Source: JAYEHC01 sp964490635 (GTDB lineage: Bacteria; Patescibacteriota; Minisyncoccia; JAHIHE01; JAGLIN01). Taken from it: 11,466 bases of DNA. The position numbers and the translations under genes are program-made. The stretch spans positions 1-11,466 of the forward strand of contig CAZBCK010000032.1 in the NCBI GenBank assembly GCA_964490635.1, read 5' to 3'. Every line of letters begins with the position of its first letter. Within the stretch, counting starts at the first letter, position 1. Under the pieces are notes generated by a model. The model was given only the letters and a program-made list of their open reading frames with translations, was not told the DNA's origin and did no database searches. Positions 1 through 6,262 of this stretch are shown here, piece by piece.

Positions 1-152
1 CTTTATTAAGCATCATACTGCTATTATATCATAGGTGATGATGGTCTAGAGCCTTAACAGATTATCTTCAGCTCATAACTAATGATCTATAACAAATAAC
101 ATTTTCAAATTCTGTTATGGGTTATATACCATTAGTTGTATGGTTAATTTTG
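1..152. other. AT-rich intergenic stretch at the window edge
   Basis: No reading frame with a plausible start, no convincing hairpin and no promoter pair was found here. The stretch lies downstream of the minus-strand tRNA gene, so it may hold that transcript's end, but no stem plus T-run is visible. Confidence 0.5.
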
Positions 153-226
153 TGGACCCGGGGGGATTCGAACTCCCGACCTCTGCAATGCGAATGCAGC
201 GCTCTAGCCAACTGAGCTACGGGCCC
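153..226 (-). tRNA. tRNA-Ala (anticodon CGC)
   Basis: A 74-nt cloverleaf reads on the minus strand. The acceptor strands GGGCCCG and CGGGTCC pair with one G.U pair, and A73 is the discriminator. The anticodon stem is CTGCA/TGCAG and its loop TTCGCAT gives anticodon CGC (plus-strand bases 190-192), which reads the alanine codon GCG. The G3.U70 wobble is the classic identity element of alanine tRNAs, which independently supports the call. The T-loop is TTCGAAT. Position 52-62 of the T-stem is an A.C mismatch. The CCA end is not encoded and must be added by the CCA-adding enzyme. No close neighbour shares a transcript with it. Confidence 0.95.
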
Positions 227-420
227 GTGAATTAGAAATTTGAATTTAGAATTTAGAATAAATTTTAAATAACTGAGTTCTTAATCATAAACTTTAAACA
301 TATAAACAACAAGGAAAATCACCATGCTTTATTCGCTTATAACAATCTGACAATAAAAAAACATTTGTAAAACAAGAAGAATTGTAAAATTAAGACTGCG
401 TTCCCATACCAATCTTAACT
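227..420. other. AT-rich spacer between the tRNA and a small inverted-repeat element
   Basis: No gene is seen. The tRNA promoter should lie here on the minus strand. The only candidates are poor matches, for example TTGTCA about 120 bases upstream without a good -10 box, so none is annotated. The right end (413-420) forms one copy of the 8-bp direct repeat bordering the adjacent element. Confidence 0.4.
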
Positions 421-543
421 GGTCATACGCAATTTAGTTGTTTTGTTATGTTAAGAAGTTTTTAGATGCTAGCTTCCCCCTTTGTAAAAGGGGGAGCTCA
501 CATATCCCAATTTATTAAATACAACTAAATTGCGTATGAACCG
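421..543. mobile_element. MITE-like element with terminal inverted repeats and 8-bp target duplication
   Basis: An 18-bp perfect inverted repeat, TCATACGCAATTTAGTTG at 423-440 and its complement at 522-539, borders a 123-bp segment with no coding capacity. The ends extend imperfectly (GGT versus CGGT). The octamer TCTTAACT lies immediately outside both ends (413-420 and 544-551), as expected for a target-site duplication. A second hairpin is nested inside: CCCCCTTT at 476-483 pairs with AAAGGGGG at 487-494, flanked by AGCT on both sides. The right duplication covers the last sense codon and stop of the SpoIIM-family gene, so the element sits exactly at that gene's 3' end. No transposase is present, so it would be non-autonomous. 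The mobile interpretation is inferred from structure. Confidence 0.6.
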
Positions 544-545
544 TC

Positions 546-1133
546 TTAACTAACCATATCCAATAATATTGTAGTTATAAACGCTTCAATTGCAGCAGCC
601 AGAATTAAAAGGGGCATAAGAACTATTATATAAAATTTAATCGCTTTGACAAGCTCTTTTTTAATTCTGATCTCTCCGCCAAACAATCGCCAAAGAGCGA
701 CTTTTCCAATCTTCATCCCAACCGCTGTAGATAAGATCAGAACGGGAATTTCAATGATGCCGTGCGGCAAAATTCCAACAAAGAAAAAACTCCACAATAA
801 ATTTTCCGAAACAAGACAACCAAAAATTCCGAGGATCATTCCATTTGCAAAAGATGTAAATAAGGGAATTATCCCCGCAAAAATTCCAAGCAATAAAACT
901 GCGAAAAGCTTTGTAATATTATTTTCCAAAATAAACAGAAAAATTTGAAAATCGGTCATCTTTTCTCCCGACGCAAAAAACTCTTTAAGTTCTTCCATAA
1001 TTTCTCTTGTTTCTTCCGGAAAATCATGCACAAAAAAATAGCCTGTGAGAACGCCAGATATAAAAACAAGTGATGAAAATAATATATAAAACCTAATTTC
1101 GTATAAATACTTTTTGATCTCCGCAATTTTCAT
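546..1133 (-). CDS. SpoIIM-family (DUF95) integral membrane protein
   Basis: This 195-aa protein has a hydrophobic pattern of about five membrane segments (roughly residues 13-34, 76-92, 94-108, 112-137 and 164-192). The family hallmark is plain: FILENN near 67-72, a glycine-rich segment with an NG pair near 97-98, and PHGIIEIP at 123-130 followed by a small-residue helix. SpoIIM in Firmicutes acts in forespore engulfment with SpoIID and SpoIIP, but the wider family is common in non-sporulating bacteria, where its role is unknown. No sporulation partner is present, so only a membrane function can be stated. It lies 45 bases after a co-directional 99-aa gene and may be co-transcribed with it. 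Its stop codon lies within the duplicated octamer at the edge of the MITE-like element. Confidence 0.85.
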   Translation of the reverse strand: MKIAEIKKYLYEIRFYILFSSLVFISGVLTGYFFVHDFPEETREIMEELKEFFASGEKMTDFQIFLFILENNITKLFAVLLLGIFAGIIPLFTSFANGMILGIFGCLVSENLLWSFFFVGILPHGIIEIPVLILSTAVGMKIGKVALWRLFGGEIRIKKELVKAIKFYIIVLMPLLILAAAIEAFITTILLDMVS

Positions 1134-1178
1134 AGAACGCTATTTTGTTAAGAGCTTGGAAATAAATCTCAACGAATC

Positions 1179-1478
1179 TCAGTCGATATCAAAATCAAGA
1201 TCTAAGATTATTTTTGCAATAGTATCAAGTTCGGAATTTGATATTTTGTCTTCTCTATTAAGCCTCATACTTTTAAGCAAAAACTCTACTTCTCTTTGTG
1301 TTATTTGCGTCCCGACTTTATTTCTAAATTCTACCATTTTTTTCTCAAATCCTTCAACAAAACGCCCTATATCCTCTCTGGAAACATTAGGAAGATCACC
1401 TTCTCTCTTAGCGTTAAGTAAAGCTTTTTCAATCAAATCAACTTTAATGCGCTTATTTGAACCATATAGTTTTTTCAT
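1179..1478 (-). CDS. uncharacterised 99-aa helical protein
   Basis: I do not recognise this protein. It is soluble-looking, rich in Lys, Arg, Glu and Asp, and reads as three or four helices without a signal peptide, membrane segment or metal-binding cluster. It starts with a basic segment (MKKLYGSNKRIKVDLIEK) and ends with an acidic, isoleucine-rich helix (residues 83-99, ILDLDFDID). Codon use and amino-acid balance look natural, and the opposite-strand frame is poorer. No clear ribosome binding site precedes the ATG, as for several neighbours. It is followed after 45 bases by the SpoIIM-family gene on the same strand, so the two may form a small operon. An inverted-repeat element separates it from the upstream metallo-beta-lactamase gene. 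Confidence 0.7.
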   Translation of the reverse strand: MKKLYGSNKRIKVDLIEKALLNAKREGDLPNVSREDIGRFVEGFEKKMVEFRNKVGTQITQREVEFLLKSMRLNREDKISNSELDTIAKIILDLDFDID

Positions 1479-1543
1479 TTTTATTAAGGTTAGATTAATT
1501 AAACTTTTTTACTTTCTATTATCTTTAGAATTTCCTTTTTTTT

Positions 1544-1666
1544 ATCATCCCGAAACGAAGCAAGAGATCTAAAAGTATAGCAAACATTATAAGCAATAAA
1601 AATATGGATGGCGTAAATAATCACATTCTTAGATCTCTCGGTCGCTATCGCTCTTTCGGAATGACA
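1544..1666. repeat. imperfect inverted repeat of the dispersed 'TCATTCCGAA...AGATCT' type
   Basis: The left arm at 1544-1574 (TCATCCCGAAACGAAGCAAG followed by AGATCTAAAAG) is the imperfect reverse complement of the right arm at 1628-1666 (ending TTTCGGAATGACA). AGATCT is the sharpest shared core. The arms flank about 53 AT-rich bases with no gene. Palindromic repeats of this kind occur in many copies in a range of bacterial genomes; the copy number here cannot be judged from one window. Confidence 0.55.
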
Positions 1667-1696
1667 AGTTAAGTCCTAATCTTAAATCTAAAACAT

Positions 1697-2347
1697 CTAC
1701 GCGATCTTCATTACAATTACCTTAGACTCTTCTTGTGGCAAGTCCTTTTTTTTAATACTGAATCTGTCAACAGCGTCTTTAGATGATACTCCACGATCTT
1801 CGCAGAATTTGTCCACGCTGTCCAGTTTTAGTAAACTGCCTTTTACTCCAGGAATTTTATAATGCATTGGAATTATCACACGCGGTTCAATTTGGCTTAT
1901 GATCGCGCTCGCCAATCTCCAGTCTATTGTAAAAACACCGCCAACTGGAATAAATAAAATATCAACTTGCCCAATCTTTTCCAGTTGTCCATTTACAAGA
2001 GTGCTTTGCCCCAAATCACCCAAATGGCAAATTCTGATATCGTCAGCTTCTATCGTATAAATAATGTTACAACCCCTTTCTTTTCCTTTCTTGTCGTCAT
2101 GATATGAATCAATTCCTTTTATAATAATTTCTCTTACTTCAAACTCTCCGGCGCTGTCAATTATAAACGGATCGCCTTTGATCGCGCCATAATTATTGTG
2201 ATCAAGATGATCATGGCTGATCGTTACTATATCGGCAGATCCATACGGAGGTCTTAACCCAATGCTTTTGTCAAAAGGGTCGGTAATTAGCGTAATGTCT
2301 TTGTTCTGTATTTTAAAACAACTTTGTCCATACCAAGTAATATTCAT
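1697..2347 (-). CDS. UlaG-like metallo-beta-lactamase-fold hydrolase
   Basis: This 216-aa protein carries the metal-binding set of the metallo-beta-lactamase superfamily: HDHLDH at 45-50, H108 and D111 in CHLGDLG, and H162 in PMHYK. The N-terminus MNITWYGQSCF and the PVGG turn at 134-137 are typical of the COG2220 branch, which includes UlaG, the L-ascorbate-6-phosphate lactonase. These enzymes are cytosolic, bind one or two zinc or manganese ions and hydrolyse lactones, phosphoesters or similar bonds. The true substrate here is unknown, and no ascorbate or sugar genes are nearby. The length is usual for the short bacterial members. There is no obvious ribosome binding site, and the gene stands apart from its neighbours by 218 and 164 bases. 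Confidence 0.9.
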   Translation of the reverse strand: MNITWYGQSCFKIQNKDITLITDPFDKSIGLRPPYGSADIVTISHDHLDHNNYGAIKGDPFIIDSAGEFEVREIIIKGIDSYHDDKKGKERGCNIIYTIEADDIRICHLGDLGQSTLVNGQLEKIGQVDILFIPVGGVFTIDWRLASAIISQIEPRVIIPMHYKIPGVKGSLLKLDSVDKFCEDRGVSSKDAVDRFSIKKKDLPQEESKVIVMKIA

Positions 2348-2511
2348 ATAAATTATTTAGGTGTTAATAAAATTTTAGCGTTTTTTGGTTTTTATAGATT
2401 TAGAACTTCCTCTCTTTTGCCCCACTAGAGTCTCTCGGCAAAAAACTCCTTGCACTCATTATATTCTTTCTGGAACCTCATGCTCGGTATTATATGATGT
2501 TAATTCTAGAA

Positions 2512-2997
2512 CTATTTTTGTTTATAAATATCTCGATTATTAAAATGGCTAATTATTTTTTTGGCTTTGCTTTTTGAAATCCAGACCTGTAAAAAAGGTG
2601 CTTGCTGATTATCTGTGTGAATTATTGTAATGCCATGTCCCATAATCCATGCATTTTTTTNNNNNNNNNNNNNNNNNNNNNNNNNNNNNNNNNNNNNNNN
2701 NNNNNNNNNNNNNNNNNNNNNNNNNNNNNNNNNNNNNNNNNNNNNNNNNNNNNNNNNNNNTGACAGCTTGATTTCTTTTAGTATGGTTTTATGTTCTCCC
2801 ATAATTCCCAGAGATTTATTCGCCAATTGGAAAAGGCGCAAAATAAAATTTGGTATATATTGAATTTTCAGAATAATATTATCTTGATAAATTTCAATCT
2901 TACCAAATGGCCACGAAGCTTGAAAAGATCTCATGAAAGTTTCACCGATATGAATTCCTCCTGTTGCCTCAATCATTGGTTTTTCAAATTGTTCCAT
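2512..2997 (-). CDS. uncharacterised protein interrupted by an assembly gap
   Basis: Two parts are readable: residues 1 to about 79 (bases 2761-2997) and a final segment of about 49 residues (2512-2660). The N-terminal part contains ASWPFGKIEIYQDNIILKI, and the C-terminal part IMGHGITIIHTD and FLQVWISKSKAKKIISHF. The alternation of short hydrophobic strands ending in a helix resembles a PH-like or GRAM-like fold, but this is an impression, not a family match. The frame across the 100 N bases is only nominal; the two parts could differ in frame or belong to different genes. The left gap edge is an eight-base T run, a typical place for an assembly to break. It is divergent from rpsA. Confidence 0.6.
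   Translation of the reverse strand: MEQFEKPMIEATGGIHIGETFMRSFQASWPFGKIEIYQDNIILKIQYIPNFILRLFQLANKSLGIMGEHKTILKEIKLSXXXXXXXXXXXXXXXXXXXXXXXXXXXXXXXXXXKNAWIMGHGITIIHTDNQQAPFLQVWISKSKAKKIISHFNNRDIYKQK
2661..2760. other. scaffold gap (100 N)
   Basis: Exactly 100 N bases, the conventional placeholder for a gap of unknown size. The base run before it is T8. Any protein or distance across it is unreliable. Confidence 0.98.
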
Positions 2998-3065
2998 ATG
3001 TTTTTATACTAGTTCTAAAATTAATTTCACATAACACACTTATATACTAACATCAATCACCCTCT

Positions 3066-3094
3066 TTGACAATATTGAAATTATAGATTATACT
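3066..3094 (+). promoter_or_regulatory. sigma-70-type promoter of rpsA
   Basis: TTGACA at 3066-3071 and TATACT at 3089-3094 are separated by 17 bases. Transcription should start near 3101, which rules out the in-frame ATG at 3096 as the rpsA start and favours the ATG at 3159. Confidence 0.85.
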
Positions 3095-3158
3095 TATGTT
3101 ATTCTTTGGTCTTATCTTAAAGACCGAGAAAATCTACAAAAGAAAGGAAAAAATTAAA

Positions 3159-4472
3159 ATGACGAATTTACAAAAAGAAACGAACAAAAATTCTGAGATG
3201 GAAGATTTGCTAAACAATAAAGACGCGCCAATCTTTCCCAGAATTGGGGAAAACATCAAAGGAGATGTGATAGAAATGGGGAGTAATATAATATATGTTG
3301 ATCTTGGTCCTATTGGAACTGGCGCTATCTACGGATATGGAAAATTTAGCGGATTAAGCATATTTAAAAACCTAAAATCAGGAAGCTCCATCTCTGCAAC
3401 GGTGGTTGATCTTGAAAATGAAGATGGCTATGTGGAAATGTCTTTAAAGCAAACAAGCACCGAAATGATCTGGAAGGAATTGGAAAAGAAAATGGAAGAA
3501 AAAGAAGTTATCACAACTGCAGTCCTTGAGGCAAATAAAGGTGGATTAATGGTAAAGATAAACGGTGTAATAGGATTTTTACCTGCTTCGCAACTTACAG
3601 GAGAACATTATCCGAGAGTAAGCGATGGAGATAAAAACAAGATATTGTCACTTCTCGCGCAAATTGTCGGAAAAGATGTGAAGATTAGAATAATCGGACT
3701 TGACAGAAGCGAAGGAAAGCTTATAGTAAGCGAAAAAATTACCAAAGAAAAAGAGGAATTGGAGAAAATATCTGACTTGAATCCGGGAGACATAATAGAA
3801 GGCGAAATCAGCGGCATAGTTGACTTTGGGGCGTTTGTGAAATTCAACAATTCTCTTGAAGGACTTGTGCATATTTCAGAATTAGCGTGGAAATTGATCG
3901 ACAACCCGAGAAAATTGTTTAATGTTGGTCAAAAAGTGAAATGTAAGATAATAGGAATAGACAATTCAAGAATCTCTCTTAGCATTAAAGCGCTGGAAAA
4001 TGATCCTTGGAATAATGTTGAAGAAAAGTATCAAGTAGGACAAAAAGTAAGTGGCGAAGTTACAAAGATCAATCCATTTGGCGCGTTTATTCAGTTGGAC
4101 GAAGATATTCACGGTCTTGTTCATATATCCAAGTTAACTGAAAAAGATAGTAATCAGGATCTGGAAATTGGGAATACTTATGATTTTGAAATTATTTTGA
4201 TCAAACCAATAGAACACAGACTGGGACTTAAGCCATATTCCAAACCTAAAAAAGAAAAAGTTAGCAAAGGAAGTACCGGAAAAGAAAAAAAGGAAAGTAA
4301 AAAGGATAAAAAAGATAACGATAACAAAGACAGCAAAAAAGTGAAAACAGCAAAGGAAGAAAAAAAAGACAGTAACGAAAAAAAGACTGTAACTAAAAGT
4401 AAAACCGATTTAAAAACCGCCAAAAAGAAGAAAGATTCAAACGATAAAAAAGAAAGGGTTGCTGAGAAGTAG
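3159..4472 (+). CDS. rpsA: 30S ribosomal protein S1, four S1 domains and a lysine-rich tail
   Basis: This 437-aa protein contains four S1 RNA-binding domains at about residues 28-97, 115-192, 208-277 and 292-358. Domains 3 and 4 carry the canonical pattern: GDIIEGEISGIVDFGAFVKF with GLVHISEL, and GQKVSGEVTKINPFGAFIQL with GLVHISKL. S1 binds mRNA on the small ribosomal subunit and helps initiation on messages with weak Shine-Dalgarno sites, which suits the many weak sites here. Residues 361-437 are a low-complexity Lys/Asp/Ser tail, probably disordered and nucleic-acid binding. The start at 3159 was chosen because AGAAAGGAAA lies about ten bases upstream and because the in-frame ATG at 3096 overlaps the promoter. 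It is monocistronic, with its own promoter and terminator. Confidence 0.92.
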   Translation: MTNLQKETNKNSEMEDLLNNKDAPIFPRIGENIKGDVIEMGSNIIYVDLGPIGTGAIYGYGKFSGLSIFKNLKSGSSISATVVDLENEDGYVEMSLKQTSTEMIWKELEKKMEEKEVITTAVLEANKGGLMVKINGVIGFLPASQLTGEHYPRVSDGDKNKILSLLAQIVGKDVKIRIIGLDRSEGKLIVSEKITKEKEELEKISDLNPGDIIEGEISGIVDFGAFVKFNNSLEGLVHISELAWKLIDNPRKLFNVGQKVKCKIIGIDNSRISLSIKALENDPWNNVEEKYQVGQKVSGEVTKINPFGAFIQLDEDIHGLVHISKLTEKDSNQDLEIGNTYDFEIILIKPIEHRLGLKPYSKPKKEKVSKGSTGKEKKESKKDKKDNDNKDSKKVKTAKEEKKDSNEKKTVTKSKTDLKTAKKKKDSNDKKERVAEK

Positions 4473-4493
4473 GAAATATACATAGAATTAGAA

Positions 4494-4502
4494 TGTGGAT
4501 AA
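4494..4502 (-). promoter_or_regulatory. consensus DnaA-box sequence
   Basis: TGTGGATAA is the exact complement of the DnaA box TTATCCACA. It lies just after rpsA within a 13-bp sequence, ATGTGGATAAACT, that recurs at 4630-4642. Binding is inferred from sequence alone. Confidence 0.45.
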
Positions 4503-4510
4503 ACTATTCC

Positions 4511-4586
4511 CGCCTCGCCGCAGTCTCTCGACAGAGGGCTGTGGCAAAAAAGCGCACAATTCGCCGGAATTCTTTACTGAGAGACT
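4511..4586. repeat. hairpin-forming intergenic repeat
   Basis: AGTCTCTC at 4522-4529 is the complement of GAGAGACT at 4579-4586. Inside it, GCCGCAG (4517-4523) can pair with CTGTGGC (4538-4544), with one G.U pair, just before an A6 run. The motif GCCTCxCxGC.GTCTCT followed by GCAAAAA recurs in looser form near 2417-2448 and 10040-10078. The repeat family assignment is tentative. Confidence 0.35.
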
Positions 4587-4630
4587 CCAACAAGAAAAAA
4601 CGTGAAGGTTACAAAAAGATATATAAAATA

Positions 4631-4639
4631 TGTGGATAA
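4631..4639 (-). promoter_or_regulatory. second consensus DnaA-box sequence
   Basis: This is another exact TGTGGATAA, in the same orientation as the copy at 4494-4502 and 137 bases from it, followed by the AT-rich stretch CTGTTAATAAATTATTAG. Two exact boxes this close in one intergenic region are unlikely to be common by chance. Confidence 0.45.
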
Positions 4640-4659
4640 ACTGTTAATAAATTATTAGG

Positions 4660-4698
4660 AGCAACTTTGCTATTTGTTATATGGCAAGGTTGCTTTTT
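4660..4698 (+). terminator. rho-independent terminator of rpsA
   Basis: AGCAAC-T-TTGC (4660-4670) pairs with GCAA-G-GTTGCT (4684-4694), making about eleven pairs including one T.G, with a 13-base loop and a following T5 run. Orientation and position fit the end of the rpsA message. Confidence 0.85.
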
Positions 4699-4759
4699 AA
4701 AAATAATATACGGATTTTTGGCTTATTTTAGATAAAAACAACAATATTAACAAAGACCC

Positions 4760-4788
4760 TTGACTTAGGATAAATTTAGTGTTATACT
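4760..4788 (+). promoter_or_regulatory. sigma-70-type promoter for the structured leader
   Basis: TTGACT at 4760-4765 and TATACT at 4783-4788 are separated by 17 bases. Transcription is expected from about 4795, giving a leader of about 230 nt before the ATG at 5027. Confidence 0.8.
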
Positions 4789-4835
4789 GTAAGTATGATA
4801 AGTTAAGATGTACATTAAAAACATATCAAAAAGAT

Positions 4836-4905
4836 CTTCACCAAAGTTAGAAGATGTGTAGGCATAAGTTTTATTTGCGCCTATTCCTCTTCTAACTGTT
4901 TGAAG
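4836..4905 (+). ncRNA. structured 5' leader, possible cis-regulatory RNA
   Basis: Nested complementary segments form one long hairpin in the transcript from the 4760 promoter: CTT (4836-4838) with AAG (4903-4905), CAAA (4842-4845) with TTTG (4899-4902), GTTAGAAGA (4846-4854) with TCTTCTAAC (4888-4896), and TAGGC (4859-4863) with GCCTA (4879-4883). Internal loops separate the helices. The layout resembles a protein-binding or ligand-binding leader, but it matches no riboswitch or ribosomal-protein leader that I recognise. The controlled gene is lost in the gap. Confidence 0.5.
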
Positions 4906-4942
4906 CGATTTTCTAAAATATTCTTTCTTTACGTTCTTTTTT

Positions 4943-5026
4943 AAAAAAACAAAAAAAAGAAATAAAACAAAAAAATAAAAAAACAAAAAAAATAAAAAAA
5001 GAGAGAAAGAGAGAAAACACGCGAAA
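4943..5026 (+). repeat. very A-rich low-complexity tract before a start codon
   Basis: About 84 bases consist almost wholly of A with scattered C, T and G (AAAAAAAC, AAAAAAAATAAAAAAAG and similar), ending in GAGAGAAAGAGAG. It is part of the leader of the gene starting at 5027 and would be unstructured in RNA. Such tracts can serve as S1 binding sites or translation enhancers; that role is inference. Confidence 0.6.
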
Positions 5027-5066
5027 ATGGTAGAAGATAAAAAACAATTTCTTTTAAACAGAAAAG
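5027..5066 (+). CDS. start of an unknown gene cut by the assembly gap
   Basis: An ATG at 5027 opens a frame reading MVEDKKQFLLNRK before the N run begins at 5067. No strong Shine-Dalgarno sequence stands at the usual distance; the purine-rich GAGAG series lies about 14 or more bases upstream. A consensus promoter at 4760, a structured leader and an A-rich tract all point to a real, probably well-expressed, gene. After the gap the sequence is already the end of a convergent gene, so most of this gene is in unsequenced DNA. The thirteen residues do not identify a family. Confidence 0.45.
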
Positions 5067-5166
5067 NNNNNNNNNNNNNNNNNNNNNNNNNNNNNNNNNN
5101 NNNNNNNNNNNNNNNNNNNNNNNNNNNNNNNNNNNNNNNNNNNNNNNNNNNNNNNNNNNNNNNNNN
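5067..5166. other. scaffold gap (100 N)
   Basis: This second run of exactly 100 N bases directly abuts the stop codon of the minus-strand PH-domain gene and removes the body of the plus-strand gene starting at 5027. Confidence 0.98.
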
Positions 5167-5754
5167 CTATTCATCCCTATCTCTAAAAATAAATCTGTCT
5201 TTCTCTCTCGCCGCTCTGTAAAGCTCCGTTATTTTTCTTCTTGTTGTAACCGGATGCGGAATTGTTTTTAGTTCAAATCTTCTTTCTTCCGCAGCAGTTT
5301 GAATTTTAATATTGCCAAATCCGAACATTGTCGGCAGTACTCCATAAACACGGCTTGTAATATCCTGAATTCTTTTCAGATCAAGTTCGGAAACAACACG
5401 ATTAAAGAACCCTATTTGCTCAATATCCAATAATCGTTCATTCGTAATGATCCAGATATCCAAATAATAATCAACCCAAACCATAAAAGCCGTAATCCAA
5501 ATAAATCCGTAATAAATAAGCAAAAGAAGAACAAACAACCTTTCGTACGGCGCGATTAAAAAAGCCGGGAATACCGCGGGAACAAAAAAAATATAGAATG
5601 CGATAGGTAATAAAAACATTAAGGAAATATATATAAGATGCGGCAATAGCACAATCAGGTGTTTCCTTAAAATAAGCTTGACTTCCTCACCTTCGTGTTG
5701 TCCCGGAAAACTATAATTTCTGCATCGGTCATCTTTGTTTTTGTTCTTATTCAT
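5167..5754 (-). CDS. bacterial PH-domain (YdbS/bPH2-like) membrane protein
   Basis: This 195-aa protein has two hydrophobic segments (about 33-62 and 72-95) followed by a cytosolic PH-like domain at about 96-182. The domain contains the family signature WIITNERLLDIEQIGFFNR, then DLKRIQDITSRVYGVLPTMFGFGNIKIQTA. This fits the bPH2 family (PF03703), found in membrane-bound proteins such as YdbS and YdbT; the molecular role is unknown. Its first codons overlap the last 8 bases of the upstream small membrane-protein gene, so the two are very likely translationally coupled and may form one complex. The stop codon is the first readable codon after the gap, so nothing can be said of its terminator. 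Confidence 0.88.
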   Translation of the reverse strand: MNKNKNKDDRCRNYSFPGQHEGEEVKLILRKHLIVLLPHLIYISLMFLLPIAFYIFFVPAVFPAFLIAPYERLFVLLLLIYYGFIWITAFMVWVDYYLDIWIITNERLLDIEQIGFFNRVVSELDLKRIQDITSRVYGVLPTMFGFGNIKIQTAAEERRFELKTIPHPVTTRRKITELYRAAREKDRFIFRDRDE

Positions 5755-6019
5755 ATTCTGTTGGAAATAAATTTATATTTGATCTTTCAATAAAATCTCT
5801 GATAGCAATATTATCCCAGTTAATAAAAAAGAAAGTTACAATTATTATTATAGAAATAAAGATCATACTTAGCCTAAAAAACACAGCGACTTTTTTTGTT
5901 GAGTCACCTTTTAAACCATATCTTTTCAGATGGTAAAAAATAAGCCAGCTAAACAGAAAAAATATTCCGAGAGGAATAACAAGAAATGTTAAAACGGCAA
6001 TGATGAATGATTGAGACAT
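5747..6019 (-). CDS. small two-helix membrane protein
   Basis: This 90-aa protein has two membrane segments, about residues 5-28 and 44-67, joined by a short basic loop (KRYGLKGDSTKK) and followed by a polar C-terminal tail ending FPTEYE. I do not recognise a named family. Its end overlaps the start of the PH-domain gene by 8 bases on the same strand, so it is probably part of the same message. No obvious Shine-Dalgarno site precedes the ATG. A long inverted-repeat element lies between it and the upstream ruvB gene. Confidence 0.7.
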   Translation of the reverse strand: MSQSFIIAVLTFLVIPLGIFFLFSWLIFYHLKRYGLKGDSTKKVAVFFRLSMIFISIIIIVTFFFINWDNIAIRDFIERSNINLFPTEYE

Positions 6020-6091
6020 GGATTAGAATAATGGATAGGGAATAGTGAATTAGGAATTACTTTGAATTACAAAACTCAGAATTTCACTGTT

Positions 6092-6223
6092 ATTGCGAGA
6101 AATGAAGTGGAGCGACAGCGGAACGGAATGACGAAGCAATCCCGTAATTAAACTTTTCGCATGTAGTTACGGGATTGCTTCGTCGCCTTCTCGTGAACTG
6201 CGTTCACTCGGGCTTCTCGCAAT
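6092..6223. repeat. long palindromic intergenic repeat (MITE/RPE-like)
   Basis: The outer arms ATTGCGAGAA (6092-6101) and TTCTCGCAAT (6214-6223) are exact complements. So are the inner arms GACGAAGCAATCCCGTAA (6130-6147) and TTACGGGATTGCTTCGTC (6167-6184). The regions between are less matched, and the right half holds an extra hairpin, GTGAAC/GTTCAC. Palindromes of the type 'CATTGCGAG...GAAGCAATCCCGT' are dispersed in many bacterial genomes. It lies between ruvB and the small membrane-protein gene and has no coding capacity. Confidence 0.75.
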
Positions 6224-6262
6224 GACAAGAGGATTAGGAAAAATAAACTCTCTATTCTCTAT

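Noticed and set aside
646..948. Plus-strand frame opposite the SpoIIM-family gene
   Set aside because: It is the antisense shadow of a clear membrane protein with family motifs, and has no promoter or ribosome binding site.
546..1133. Evidence that the organism forms spores
   Set aside because: The SpoIIM family is widespread in non-sporulating bacteria and no other sporulation gene is present.
1114..1572. Plus-strand 152-codon frame, serine- and leucine-rich
   Set aside because: Antisense to the 99-aa gene; composition is typical of complemented Lys/Glu-rich coding DNA.
3096..3158. Upstream in-frame ATG extending ribosomal protein S1 by 21 residues
   Set aside because: It lies directly after the -10 box and before the expected transcription start, while the ATG at 3159 has a good ribosome binding site.
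4178..4483. Minus-strand frame opposite the end of rpsA
   Set aside because: The Phe/Leu/Ser-rich product is the complement of the lysine-rich tail codons.
4765..5174. Minus-strand frames through the A-rich tract and the N run
   Set aside because: They are phenylalanine-rich translations of low-complexity A runs and of N bases.
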